From: Paenibacillus sp. YPG26
GTDB lineage: Bacteria > Bacillota > Bacilli > Paenibacillales > Paenibacillaceae
NCBI RefSeq assembly: GCF_023704175.1
Contig: NZ_CP084530.1
Location: 3,782,001 to 3,846,000 of the forward strand
DNA length: 64,000 bases
Direction: 5' to 3'
Each line of letters begins with the position of its first letter. Position 1 is the first letter of the stretch. Shown in pieces: positions 33,898 through 41,145 of this stretch. Position numbers and translations under genes: made by a program. Under the pieces are notes generated by a model. It saw only the letters and a list, made by a program, of their open reading frames with translations, did not search any database and was not told the DNA's origin.

Positions 33898-34887
33898 TTA
33901 TTTATCGATATCCAAAAGCAGCTCCATAGCCTCCCGTTCCTTCCGGGCGGTCTGCATCAATAACTCGGAGGTTCGTCTCAGCTCGTCCAGGTTCCCTGAC
34001 CTTCCCGCATGATCTATCGAAGCTGATACCTCATTCCATAGCTGAGCGATCCCGATGAACTGCTGGTACGCCTGTTCTATCCTTGAGTCACCCAGAACCT
34101 CCAGGCTCTCCAGCAGAAAGTCTCTGTACAGATTGCGGAACAGCGCGCCGCCTGTCCCTCCTCTCTCCATCATTAAGGCGGTCATACCTAAGTGATGGGC
34201 TAAATTGGGGTCATCTGATGTTGGCCACTTAAGGACTGCCTTACTCATGGTCTCGATTCCCCTTATGCCAATATTGCGGATCGGCGGGTTCAGATATTGA
34301 TAAGCATTGCTTGAAATAGAGGCCCGGAGGAGGGAGTCCAGCTGGGGAAGCGCGGAGGTCTTGTCGATGGTGTAGGAGAGATTCCGGGAGCTCATGGGTC
34401 CTCTCTCAGATCTGGCGAGAGCCAATGTAGAGAGGCGTGTCTTGGTCATGTCCCCCTGTTGAGAGGTGTCCGCCACATAAGCATACTCCTCATCGTATCC
34501 ATACATGGCGATATAATGTGCCGCGAAATGCACTTTACTGTTGAAATAATCCAAGTGGTAACAATCTAATTTCAGACCTACAGGAATGCCGCGATCAATG
34601 CTGCCCTTGACATGTAACCATGCTTTCGCAGATGAGGTCGTCTCTGATACATTAAGCTGCAGATTGAGACGCTGTGCAATACGGGTGGTCAGTTCATCGG
34701 GCTTAACCCTTCCGCCAATGAACGGAAAGTCCATGCCTTTACTGTTCCAATAAATAAATCCCAGGCCTTCACCAATGCCAAACAACATGGGCTCGGACAG
34801 CCGGATGCCCGCATGGGACAGCAGGTTGCCCATCGCCGTAGTCTCACAATGCTCTCCTCTGAACGGTACATAAGGGTCAATGATCAC
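33898..34887 (-). CDS. BtrH N-terminal/DUF4872 domain protein
   Basis: This 329-residue protein has a BtrH N-terminal domain (about 1-140), with the peptidase-like start FRGEHCETTAMGNLL (Cys and His near residue 14) and HFAAHYIAMYGYD (His-His region, about 120-132), followed by a DUF4872-type helical part. BtrH transfers the protected amino-hydroxybutyryl side chain from its carrier protein to ribostamycin in butirosin synthesis; the fold is cysteine-protease-like. No carrier protein, kinase or other antibiotic gene is close, so the acceptor here is unknown. The GTG start overlaps the PadR stop by four bases, so the two are translationally coupled. Confidence 0.82.
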   Translation of the reverse strand: MIIDPYVPFRGEHCETTAMGNLLSHAGIRLSEPMLFGIGEGLGFIYWNSKGMDFPFIGGRVKPDELTTRIAQRLNLQLNVSETTSSAKAWLHVKGSIDRGIPVGLKLDCYHLDYFNSKVHFAAHYIAMYGYDEEYAYVADTSQQGDMTKTRLSTLALARSERGPMSSRNLSYTIDKTSALPQLDSLLRASISSNAYQYLNPPIRNIGIRGIETMSKAVLKWPTSDDPNLAHHLGMTALMMERGGTGGALFRNLYRDFLLESLEVLGDSRIEQAYQQFIGIAQLWNEVSASIDHAGRSGNLDELRRTSELLMQTARKEREAMELLLDIDK

Positions 34888-35441
34888 CCTTCCATCTCTC
34901 CTTCCAATTCATGTATCACATGATCAATAAATTGCAGTTCTTTCTCAATCAGACTCAGCGGATGAAGAAACAGCACCCGAACATGCAGCGGAAGCCCTTG
35001 TCCGCCTTGAGCTTCATATTTCTCCTCTAGCTGGAGTGACGTATTGCTCAAAAAATGATGCCGCTCCCTGAGTGCCTCCTTGGCCTTCTCTTTAGGAATA
35101 AAAGGCAGCGCGGCTAGGCCGAGATCAAATCGAATGTCTCGCTCGCGTGTGGATGATAAGCAGTCCATCACTTCACCCTGCATGATTTGCCGCCCGTCCT
35201 CAGTAATTGTAAATTTGACGGGTAATGGTCCCTTCCCCATTTTCCCACCCAAGTCCTCGGATCGGATCAGCCGCTTTTCATTCAACTTTTGCAAGCCCGT
35301 ATAGATAGAAGTGGTCCCAATCTTGGTCCATGCCCGGTAGCCTCTCTGGTCGATGAGCTTATTGATCTCATATCCGGACAATCGTTCTGTCTCTGCAATA
35401 ATTTGCAGCAGCACTAATTCAACGGTTGTAAGCTTACTCAC
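34884..35441 (-). CDS. PadR family transcriptional regulator
   Basis: This 185-residue regulator has a winged helix at about 5-85: TTVELVLLQIIAETERLSGYEINKLID, then YTGLQKLNEKRLI and the wing PLPVKFTITEDGRQIM. The C-terminal helical part (about 110-185) is of the Vir/PadR_C type for dimer formation. The GTG start at 35441 has GGAGGAGA upstream; a longer frame to 35531 reads through the leader. It is the first gene of a two-gene unit with the BtrH-like gene, which it probably represses. Confidence 0.88.
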   Translation of the reverse strand: MSKLTTVELVLLQIIAETERLSGYEINKLIDQRGYRAWTKIGTTSIYTGLQKLNEKRLIRSEDLGGKMGKGPLPVKFTITEDGRQIMQGEVMDCLSSTRERDIRFDLGLAALPFIPKEKAKEALRERHHFLSNTSLQLEEKYEAQGGQGLPLHVRVLFLHPLSLIEKELQFIDHVIHELEGEMEG

Positions 35442-35600
35442 AAGTCTCCTCCATCCACTCAGACACTTAATATTCCACATGTGTAACATTACATAACTGA
35501 AATTAAAAAGCAACCTATTTTTTCCCATCATACAGGTGAGAATGCCTTAGAACTTCCAGGCTCCGCACCAGCTTATCCTAAGGCCTGCGCCATCTTCTGG

Positions 35601-36563
35601 TTATGGAAGGTACATCCCTACCCTCGCTTGAAGACTTGCCCGAACCTCCTCCGGCATCTCCCTAACCTTGATATCCCCACCCAGAAACAGCAGCCAGCTT
35701 GTGATTTCGTTCAATTCTTCGGATCTGTCAACATCGATATAAGTCCTAAGTATGGCTGTGGTTTGGTAGGGATTCGTATAGGAAATAGTGATCTTTAGAG
35801 GATGGTACTTTCTAAATTGGGCAATGGCCTTAGGACCAAGCTCAAGGACGAGGTTGATTACCTCCTCCCGCTTACTCAGTTGTTCCAAAATCTTTTTCCT
35901 GCTTAATCTCTTCTTGGAAGGGTACGGTTCTACATCGGTAAGATTGTCGACAGGGAAGATCCGCCTCTTCTCTTCCTCCAAATCAAAGCCCTCCACCAGC
36001 CATACGCTTTTCTCACGATAGAGGTGCAGGAGATAAATCGGACAAGACTGTATGTCATTTCCCTCCGTAAGGGTCACTTGCAGATAGTTGTCTGAGAGTA
36101 GAATCTGGATAAGCCTCTCCAGCATCGGATGTGGAAGGTCCGACAGGTCAAGCAGGTCGGGATTATTGGGGTTGGTGCCTTCAAATAACAGGATTTGATT
36201 CAAGACAACAAGATCATCCTGCTGGTTCTCCGAGATCAGTCCAAGCAGCTTCTCAGCCAAGGACTGACGACTCTTGAGATAAGGAAGCTGTTGATTTCTT
36301 GTAGCCATGAAGGCTATAAAGAGAGCTTTGATCTCATTATCGGTGAAGCGGACCGAGGGAAGGACGGAATTACTCATGACAAAATACCCTCCATCCCTTC
36401 CCACTTCAGCTACCAGCGGCACTCCCATAGCCTCAATCTCTCTAATATCTCTAATCGCGGTTGAACGGGAGATATTGAATTCCCGCATGATTTCAGAAAT
36501 AGTGAAATGGGCACGGTTGTTGATGTACCGCATCATGATATTGATCCGTTCAACTTTCTTCAT
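35601..36563 (-). CDS. YafY-type HTH/WYL domain regulator
   Basis: This is a 320-residue HTH-WYL protein. The N-terminal helix-turn-helix reads FTISEIMREFNISRSTAIRDIREIEAMGVPL (in parts, residues about 20-50). The WYL-like domain at about 150-210 has its motif changed to VWLVEGFDLEEEKRRIFPV, and a WCX-type C-terminus follows. It is divergent from a GyrI-like gene with 110 bases between starts. TGACACA occurs twice there (36591 and 36629), and these direct repeats may be its binding sites. The ribosome binding site is TTAGGAGG. Confidence 0.88.
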   Translation of the reverse strand: MKKVERINIMMRYINNRAHFTISEIMREFNISRSTAIRDIREIEAMGVPLVAEVGRDGGYFVMSNSVLPSVRFTDNEIKALFIAFMATRNQQLPYLKSRQSLAEKLLGLISENQQDDLVVLNQILLFEGTNPNNPDLLDLSDLPHPMLERLIQILLSDNYLQVTLTEGNDIQSCPIYLLHLYREKSVWLVEGFDLEEEKRRIFPVDNLTDVEPYPSKKRLSRKKILEQLSKREEVINLVLELGPKAIAQFRKYHPLKITISYTNPYQTTAILRTYIDVDRSEELNEITSWLLFLGGDIKVREMPEEVRASLQARVGMYLP

Positions 36564-36590
36564 CAGGGCCTCCTAAACAGTATCATTTTT

Positions 36591-36635
36591 TGACACAATT
36601 TAAGGTTATTATAAACCCATCAAGTGAATGACACA
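36591..36635. promoter_or_regulatory. Direct repeats TGACACA in the WYL/GyrI-like divergent region
   Basis: TGACACA at 36591-36597 and 36629-36635 lie 38 bases apart, each followed by an ATTTAA-like run. The first is part of TTGACA, a possible -35 box for the rightward gene. Confidence 0.35.
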
Positions 36636-36673
36636 TCATTTAAAATATCTAAGAAAAGGAAGGTTTGATCACA

Positions 36674-37153
36674 ATGGCACAATATAATTTGGTTGAAAAA
36701 GACAGCTTTACCGTATTAGGAATCGGAACGGAGCTCAAAAGCGCTTATACCGACTATGCGGGCATCAACAAGGAAAAAGCGGACTTCTGGACGGCCGCCG
36801 AACAGAATGGCAGGCTGGACACCTTGAAATCTATTGCGGTAAATGACTACATTTTTGCCGTGAGCGAAGCGGTGAATAACAAGATGATGTATTATGCCGG
36901 TGTTATGACCGAAGCGTCAGTGCCGTGGGAATCAAGACTTATCCAGTTCCCTAAGGGGGAATACCTGGTTGTTGAAGGCGAAGCGAAGACAGCAGAAGAG
37001 CTCAGCAATCAGCTGGCCGGAATTGCCTTTGGTCAAGTCCTGCCGGAGGCAAGCCACATTGCATATGTTGGAGGGCCGAATGCGGCGGTGGAAATGGGGC
37101 GGCGGAACGGCCAGGTATTCGGTGAAATGTGGATCCCAGTTGTAAGAAAATAA
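36674..37153 (+). CDS. GyrI-like/effector-binding domain protein
   Basis: This 159-residue stand-alone effector-binding domain has the SOUL/GyrI-like fold. Marks are FTVLGIGTELKSAYTDYAGI at the N-terminus, YYAGVMTEASVPWESRLIQFPKGEYLVVEGEA in the centre (in parts) and GEMWIPVVRK at the end, where the IWIPI-type finish is common in the family. Members bind hydrophobic or cationic drugs, or act as AraC-type sensor domains. The ATG at 36674 is ten bases from AAGGAAGG. It is divergent from the WYL regulator and upstream of a hypothetical gene in the same direction. Confidence 0.82.
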   Translation: MAQYNLVEKDSFTVLGIGTELKSAYTDYAGINKEKADFWTAAEQNGRLDTLKSIAVNDYIFAVSEAVNNKMMYYAGVMTEASVPWESRLIQFPKGEYLVVEGEAKTAEELSNQLAGIAFGQVLPEASHIAYVGGPNAAVEMGRRNGQVFGEMWIPVVRK

Positions 37154-37196
37154 ACTAGCTGTACCATCAATCACAGAACTCTAAGGAGGAATAGCA

Positions 37197-37661
37197 GTGT
37201 CCGACATCGTTGATTTCAAAAATGTATCTACGGTGGGGCTGGAATCCTCACCCGTATCCGAAGCGCTTGCCGGGCTGCGGGCTAATGAGGCCCGTTACTT
37301 CATGAACAAGTACAAGCATGAGTTTGTAGTCGTACCCGCAAGCGAGAGTCAGGAGAACCTGGATTACGTGAATCGGATTTTAAAAGATGAACGTGATATC
37401 CAGTTCGCGGCGAAGCCATTACAAACATCCCGTTTTCAGGTGGAAAACATTCAATTCACCTACGTCTTCTACGAAGATGGGCTTGCGATCAATGTGATGT
37501 ATACGGTGGATGACCCTAAGAAGCGGGCCGTTGGTTTTAAGCTGTCTGAGGGGATGGAAATACCCCGGGAGTTGGAGGGGAAGTTCAAGTTCGCCAGACA
37601 GAAGTCCAAATTAGCTGGCACGATCCGGGGCTCGTTCTTTGTAATCAAAGGAGAGTACTAA
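37197..37661 (+). CDS. Hypothetical protein, 154 aa, with the GyrI-like gene
   Basis: I do not recognise a family. The 154 residues have no signal peptide or membrane helix. The N-terminal half (GLRANEARYFMNKYKHEFVV) is helical and basic; the C-terminal half is beta-rich and ends in KLAGTIRGSFFVIKGEY. Start is GTG with AAGGAGGAA well placed. It lies 43 bases after the GyrI-like gene on the same strand and is followed by a hairpin, so the two form an operon opposite the WYL regulator. A ligand-binding or modifying role next to an effector-binding domain is possible but only inferred. Confidence 0.7.
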   Translation: MSDIVDFKNVSTVGLESSPVSEALAGLRANEARYFMNKYKHEFVVVPASESQENLDYVNRILKDERDIQFAAKPLQTSRFQVENIQFTYVFYEDGLAINVMYTVDDPKKRAVGFKLSEGMEIPRELEGKFKFARQKSKLAGTIRGSFFVIKGEY

Positions 37662-37704
37662 GGCCTGCCCTCTGCGTGGATGGTGAAAAGTGTCTTCAAA
37701 TCGC

Positions 37705-37745
37705 AAACAGCACCTCTCCAATTATGGAGGGGTGCTGTTAGTCTT
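37705..37745 (+). terminator. Intrinsic terminator of the GyrI-like operon
   Basis: ACAGCACCTC and GAGGGGTGCTGT form the stem with a short inner loop. It lies between convergent genes and may serve both. Confidence 0.7.
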
Positions 37746-37754
37746 TTGCAGGAG

Positions 37755-38528
37755 CTAGCTATGTCTGCCGGCCAATACCCCCCCATCAACAGGCAGGATG
37801 GTTCCTGTAATCCAGCTTGCCTCGTCACTCGCCAGGAAAAGAATAGCGGATACCATGTCCCGGGGCTGACCAATTCTCCCCAGCGGATGGAAGGCGTTAA
37901 AGCTATCCAGCACCGTTCTCAACTGATCCTCAGGAACAAAGCTCTCGTAGACGGGCGTCTCCACCACAGCGGGAGCAACGGTATTGACACGGATCTGGTC
38001 CTTGGCGAATTCAATGGCCAGATTGCGTGTCAAAGCATGTCTTCCCGCCATAGCGGCCGAGTATGCGCTTGAAGGCGTTGCGCCGATGGCCTGCTCCGCC
38101 CACATGGAACCTACCGAGACGATGGCTCCCCCACCGCGCTTGATCATCTCCGGTATAACCGCTTGTGCGGCGAAGAAGGTTCCTTTTACAATGGTATCCG
38201 TATAAGAGTAGAAGTCCTCCTCCGTATGCGCCAGGAACGGGGTAGGCTTGAAAATGCCTGTACTGGAGATGAGTATGTCGATTCCCCCGAATCTCTTGAC
38301 GGCTTCCTCTGCGATGCTCTTGGAGGTATCAAGATGTCTTATATCCCCTGCGACAGCAAGAACGTGTTCCCCTGAAGGATCAATCTCCGCCGCCGCGGCC
38401 AGCAATACCTGCTCACGCCGGCCATTAATTACGACATTCGCGCCCAGCTTCACTAACTCTATAGCTGCCGCCTTCCCCATACCGCTTCCGCCACCTGTAA
38501 TGACAGCCACTTTACCTTGAAAATTCAT
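37755..38528 (-). CDS. SDR family oxidoreductase
   Basis: This 257-residue classical SDR has the cofactor motif TGGGSGMG at about 11-18, SSTG in place of NNAG at about 89-92, catalytic Ser in IVSVGSMW, and Tyr-x-x-x at the active site reading YSAAMAG: the Lys expected four residues after Tyr is replaced by Met. The C-terminus WITGTILPVDGGV is typical for the family. The ribosome binding site AAAGGAG is 13 bases from the start. An operator matching the one in the adjacent tetR promoter lies in its 5' region, so it is probably controlled by that regulator. Confidence 0.87.
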   Translation of the reverse strand: MNFQGKVAVITGGGSGMGKAAAIELVKLGANVVINGRREQVLLAAAAEIDPSGEHVLAVAGDIRHLDTSKSIAEEAVKRFGGIDILISSTGIFKPTPFLAHTEEDFYSYTDTIVKGTFFAAQAVIPEMIKRGGGAIVSVGSMWAEQAIGATPSSAYSAAMAGRHALTRNLAIEFAKDQIRVNTVAPAVVETPVYESFVPEDQLRTVLDSFNAFHPLGRIGQPRDMVSAILFLASDEASWITGTILPVDGGVLAGRHS

Positions 38529-38556
38529 AGTTTTATTTGCTCCTTTTTGTTTTATT

Positions 38557-38572
38557 TACCTACTAATAGGTA
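38557..38572. promoter_or_regulatory. TetR operator 2, upstream of the SDR gene
   Basis: TACCTACTAATAGGTA is an inverted repeat of 6-bp arms. It has the same arms and spacing as the operator at 39181. A TATAAT lies next to it on the minus strand. Confidence 0.75.
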
Positions 38573-38586
38573 GATTATATTTAGAA

Positions 38587-38622
38587 AATAACGGCTCTAG
38601 TTAAGGAACTAAAGCCGTTATT
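38587..38622 (-). terminator. Intrinsic terminator overlapping the TetR 3' end
   Basis: AATAACGGCT...TAGTT and AACTA...AGCCGTTATT form a long stem that includes the tetR stop codon, then TTATTTT on the minus strand. The SDR gene therefore needs its own promoter. Confidence 0.75.
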
Positions 38623-39170
38623 AATTCTTCGGCGATGACGTCATACTTGCCGATCTCCTTGAAGCTTCGTGCAAGCAGCTGTGCGCCTTGGAGCGCGGCA
38701 AGAAATTTATGGGCTTCCGCCTGCGCCGTTCCCTTGAAGGTCAGCGTTCCAGCCTGCAATCCACGATCCATGACCTGCTCCAGCCAGGTGAGATTGGTGG
38801 CAAAGTACCCGGTAAGCTCTCCCTGTACTTCTTCAGGCAGCGTAACATAATCGGCACCATACATCACACCCAGACAGAGCCGGAAATCCTGCGAAGGGCC
38901 CGCCTTATAGAGCAGTGTGAATTGGCGCAGCCTCTCCAGATCGTCTTGTGTCCCCGCATCAATTTGGGCCAGAGCATCAACGAAGCCGCGATGATACCGC
39001 ACTACTAATGCCTCTCCCAAATCCGCTTTGTTAGGGAAATGATAATGAATGCTCGCCTTGCGAATACCGATCTCCTTCGAGATGTCGGCATAACTAAATG
39101 CATTGAAGCCTACGGATTGAACCAGCAGCTGTGCCGTGTCTAAAATTTGATCCACTGTGTTAGTATTCAT
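38601..39170 (-). CDS. TetR family transcriptional regulator
   Basis: This 189-residue repressor has a TetR_N domain at about 5-50 (ILDTAQLLVQSVGFNAFSYADISKEIGIRKASIHYHFPNKADL, in parts) and a ligand domain related to the AcrR/YvdT group. The promoter on the minus strand has TTGACA (39205-39200) and TAATAT (39182-39177) 17 bases apart with an operator in between. Transcription should begin about at the ATG 39170, so the mRNA would be leaderless or nearly so; no ribosome binding site is seen. A GTG two codons earlier is an alternative start. It probably represses itself and the downstream SDR gene. Confidence 0.88.
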   Translation of the reverse strand: MNTNTVDQILDTAQLLVQSVGFNAFSYADISKEIGIRKASIHYHFPNKADLGEALVVRYHRGFVDALAQIDAGTQDDLERLRQFTLLYKAGPSQDFRLCLGVMYGADYVTLPEEVQGELTGYFATNLTWLEQVMDRGLQAGTLTFKGTAQAEAHKFLAALQGAQLLARSFKEIGKYDVIAEELITALVP

Positions 39171-39176
39171 ACCCAC

Positions 39177-39205
39177 ATATTACCTACCAGTAGGTAGAAT
39201 GTCAA
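39177..39205 (-). promoter_or_regulatory. tetR promoter with embedded operator 1 (39181-39196)
   Basis: The boxes TTGACA and TAATAT have a 17-base spacer that contains most of the perfect inverted repeat TACCTACCAGTAGGTA (7-bp arms). The ATG lies six bases after the -10 box. Confidence 0.8.
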
Positions 39206-39212
39206 GGATTAC

Positions 39213-40253
39213 TTACATTGTGCTAACATCAATCACAAATCGATACTTCACATCTGAAGCTAACACTCGTGTATAGGCTTCGTCAATCTGGTCAGCGGAG
39301 ATTACTTCGATCTGAGGTACAATACCGTGCTCCGCACAGAACTCCAACATTTCCTGCGTCTCACGGATGCCTCCGATCATCGAACCCGCAAATGAACGGC
39401 GATGACCGATGAGGGACATTACATTCAGCGACAATGGCTCCCCAGGGGCGCCGACGTTCACCATAGTACCATCAAGAGTAAGAAGTGAGAAATAAGCGTC
39501 AAGGTCGATACTCGCACTTACCGTGTTAATGATGAGATCAAATCGTCCGGCAAGCTGTTCAAATGTATCCGGTTCGCTCGTAGCATAGTAGTGATCCGCG
39601 CCAAATTGCAGGCCATCGTCCTTTTTCTTCAGGCTTTGGGACAGAACGGTTACCTCAGCTCCCATAGCATGTGCAATTTTGACAGCCATGTGACCCAGAC
39701 CGCCCATGCCCACGACTGCTACTTTCTTGCCTGGACCAGCGCCCCAGTGTTTGAGCGGCGAATAGGTTGTAATCCCTGCGCACAGCAGTGGGGCAGCCGC
39801 GTCAAGCTCAATGTGATCTGGAATCCGGACTACAAAGCTCTCTGTTACGACAATGTGAGTAGAATACCCGCCTTGGGTAGGTTCCCCGTATTTGTCCACA
39901 CCCGCGTAAGTAGGGACGATTCCTTTGAGACAGTACTGTTCTTGCCCTTTACGGCAGCTCTCACATTCGCCGCAGGAATCAACCATACAGCCTACTCCTA
40001 CCCGGTCACCAACCTTGTATTTTGTAACCTCAGCTCCTACCTCCGTGACAATTCCCGCAATCTCATGACCTGGTACGAGGGGATAATTCACCGGCCCCCA
40101 TTCCCCGTGAGCTGTGTGGATATCAGAGTGGCATATGCCGGCATATTTAATTTCAATTAGAACATCATGCAAATCAAGATCCCGTCGCTTAATTTCAGTC
40201 GCCCGAAACGTTTTGTCCGGACCATCAACAGCTCGTGCTTTGGCAGTTATCAT
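39213..40253 (-). CDS. adhA: Zinc-dependent NAD(P) alcohol dehydrogenase (AdhA/YahK type)
   Basis: This 346-residue medium-chain dehydrogenase has catalytic zinc ligands Cys in GICHSDIH and His/Glu in GHEIAG, four structural-zinc cysteines in [15 protein letters not shown], and the Rossmann motif [11 protein letters not shown] near residue 180. It belongs to the cinnamyl-alcohol/aldehyde reductase subgroup. In B. subtilis the similar AdhA is induced by formaldehyde and methylglyoxal through the MerR-type AdhR. The same layout is seen here: a divergent MerR gene and matching operators. The start at 40253 has GGAGGT six bases upstream; the longer frame to 40304 lacks one. Confidence 0.9.
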   Translation of the reverse strand: MITAKARAVDGPDKTFRATEIKRRDLDLHDVLIEIKYAGICHSDIHTAHGEWGPVNYPLVPGHEIAGIVTEVGAEVTKYKVGDRVGVGCMVDSCGECESCRKGQEQYCLKGIVPTYAGVDKYGEPTQGGYSTHIVVTESFVVRIPDHIELDAAAPLLCAGITTYSPLKHWGAGPGKKVAVVGMGGLGHMAVKIAHAMGAEVTVLSQSLKKKDDGLQFGADHYYATSEPDTFEQLAGRFDLIINTVSASIDLDAYFSLLTLDGTMVNVGAPGEPLSLNVMSLIGHRRSFAGSMIGGIRETQEMLEFCAEHGIVPQIEVISADQIDEAYTRVLASDVKYRFVIDVSTM

Positions 40254-40321
40254 AGTAAGACCTCCAAGAAAATTGTATTTTACGTACCATTTCCACACAT
40301 GCATTATCCTGCTGCATCCTC

Positions 40322-40352
40322 ATGTTAATCCCTAGAGTTAACTCTAAGTCAA
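40322..40352 (-). promoter_or_regulatory. MerR-type promoter of adhA with operator A
   Basis: On the minus strand TTGACT and TAACAT are separated by 19 bases, longer than the usual 17, which is the hallmark of MerR-activated promoters. The spacer carries TAGAGTTAACTCTA (40333-40346). Confidence 0.8.
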
Positions 40353-40425
40353 GCGGTGAACAGCCACATTTTATTTTCGAACCAGGTGCCTTTGACTTCC
40401 AGTAAATGTCATGGTAGAATTCCTT

Positions 40426-40456
40426 TTGCGCTATAGAGTTAACTCGAAGTCTAGGA
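40426..40456 (+). promoter_or_regulatory. MerR-type promoter of the regulator with operator B
   Basis: TTGCGC and CTAGGA (or TAGGAT) have a 19-20 base spacer with TAGAGTTAACTCGA at 40434-40447, a near copy of operator A. It suggests self-regulation. Confidence 0.65.
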
Positions 40457-40478
40457 TCTTGAGATTAGGAGATGCAGG

Positions 40479-40892
40479 ATGAGAACGTATACGATCAGTG
40501 AAGTTGCACGAGAACTGAATCTTACCCCCTATACCTTGCGTTACTATGACAAGGAGGGGCTTATGCCTTACGTGGAACGGACAGCCAGCGGAGCCCGATT
40601 GTTCAGAGAATCCGATATTGGCGCCTTGAGAGTAATTGAATGTCTTAAATCCACCGGGATGCCGATAAGGGAAATTAAAAATTTTATTGATTGGTGTTCT
40701 GATGGGGATTCCACATTGCAGCAAAGGTACGACATGTTCATCGAACGCAAAGCTATTGTAGAAGCGCAGATGGAGGAACTAAAGAAGACCATGGAGGTCA
40801 TCGAGCATAAATGCCTGTATTACCGGATAGCATTGGATGCTGGATCAGAGGAGATTCATAAGAATGCGATTGGAGCTCCCGTTGTCAATTAA
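40479..40892 (+). CDS. adhR: MerR family regulator (AdhR-like)
   Basis: This 137-residue activator has the MerR helix-turn-helix at 1-40 (YTISEVARELNLTPYTLRYYDKEGL), the wing with RLFRESDIGALRVIECLKSTGMPIREIKNFI (in parts), and a long dimer helix near 85-115 with Cys in EHKCLYYRI. This single Cys after the helix corresponds to the position used for aldehyde sensing in AdhR/NmlR-type proteins. It is divergent from adhA, and both promoters carry the TAGAGTTAACTC operator. A terminator follows. The gene name is by analogy with B. subtilis. Confidence 0.85.
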   Translation: MRTYTISEVARELNLTPYTLRYYDKEGLMPYVERTASGARLFRESDIGALRVIECLKSTGMPIREIKNFIDWCSDGDSTLQQRYDMFIERKAIVEAQMEELKKTMEVIEHKCLYYRIALDAGSEEIHKNAIGAPVVN

Positions 40893-40895
40893 CAA

Positions 40896-40934
40896 AAAAC
40901 CACCTGTACACTCAAATGGGTTACAGGTGGTTTG
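40896..40934 (+). terminator. Intrinsic terminator of the adhR-like gene
   Basis: AAACCACCTGTA and TACAGGTGGTTT pair (loop about 14 bases), with A and T runs on both sides. Confidence 0.8.
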
Positions 40935-41025
40935 CTTATAGTGTTTGGTCTCGTTTTGTGTTTGTTTTCATAGGGTCAATTGCTCCGTTTGGCAGGATCT
41001 ACACTGGTAATCAGCTAAAGGAATC

Positions 41026-41114
41026 GGTCCAAACTCTATAGTATCGGTCCACTATTGGTCCAAAATCGGTCCAAACTTTCATTTATCGGTCCACTATTGG
41101 TCCAAAATCGGTCC
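41026..41114 (+). repeat. 42-bp tandem repeat made of seven GGTCC iteron-like units
   Basis: A 42-bp unit starting ATCGGTCCACTATTGGTCC at 41043 repeats at 41085, with a partial copy before. GGTCC occurs at 41026, 41046, 41057, 41068, 41088, 41099 and 41110, so units step by 20-11-11-20-11-11 bases. The array lies between the adhR terminator and the broken AlbA_2 gene. Confidence 0.8.
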
Positions 41115-41145
41115 AAACCTTGTGGGACTAATCCATTTATTGGAC

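Noticed and set aside
41026..41114. Possible CRISPR array
   Set aside because: The repeats are direct and nearly continuous with no variable spacers, and no cas gene is present.
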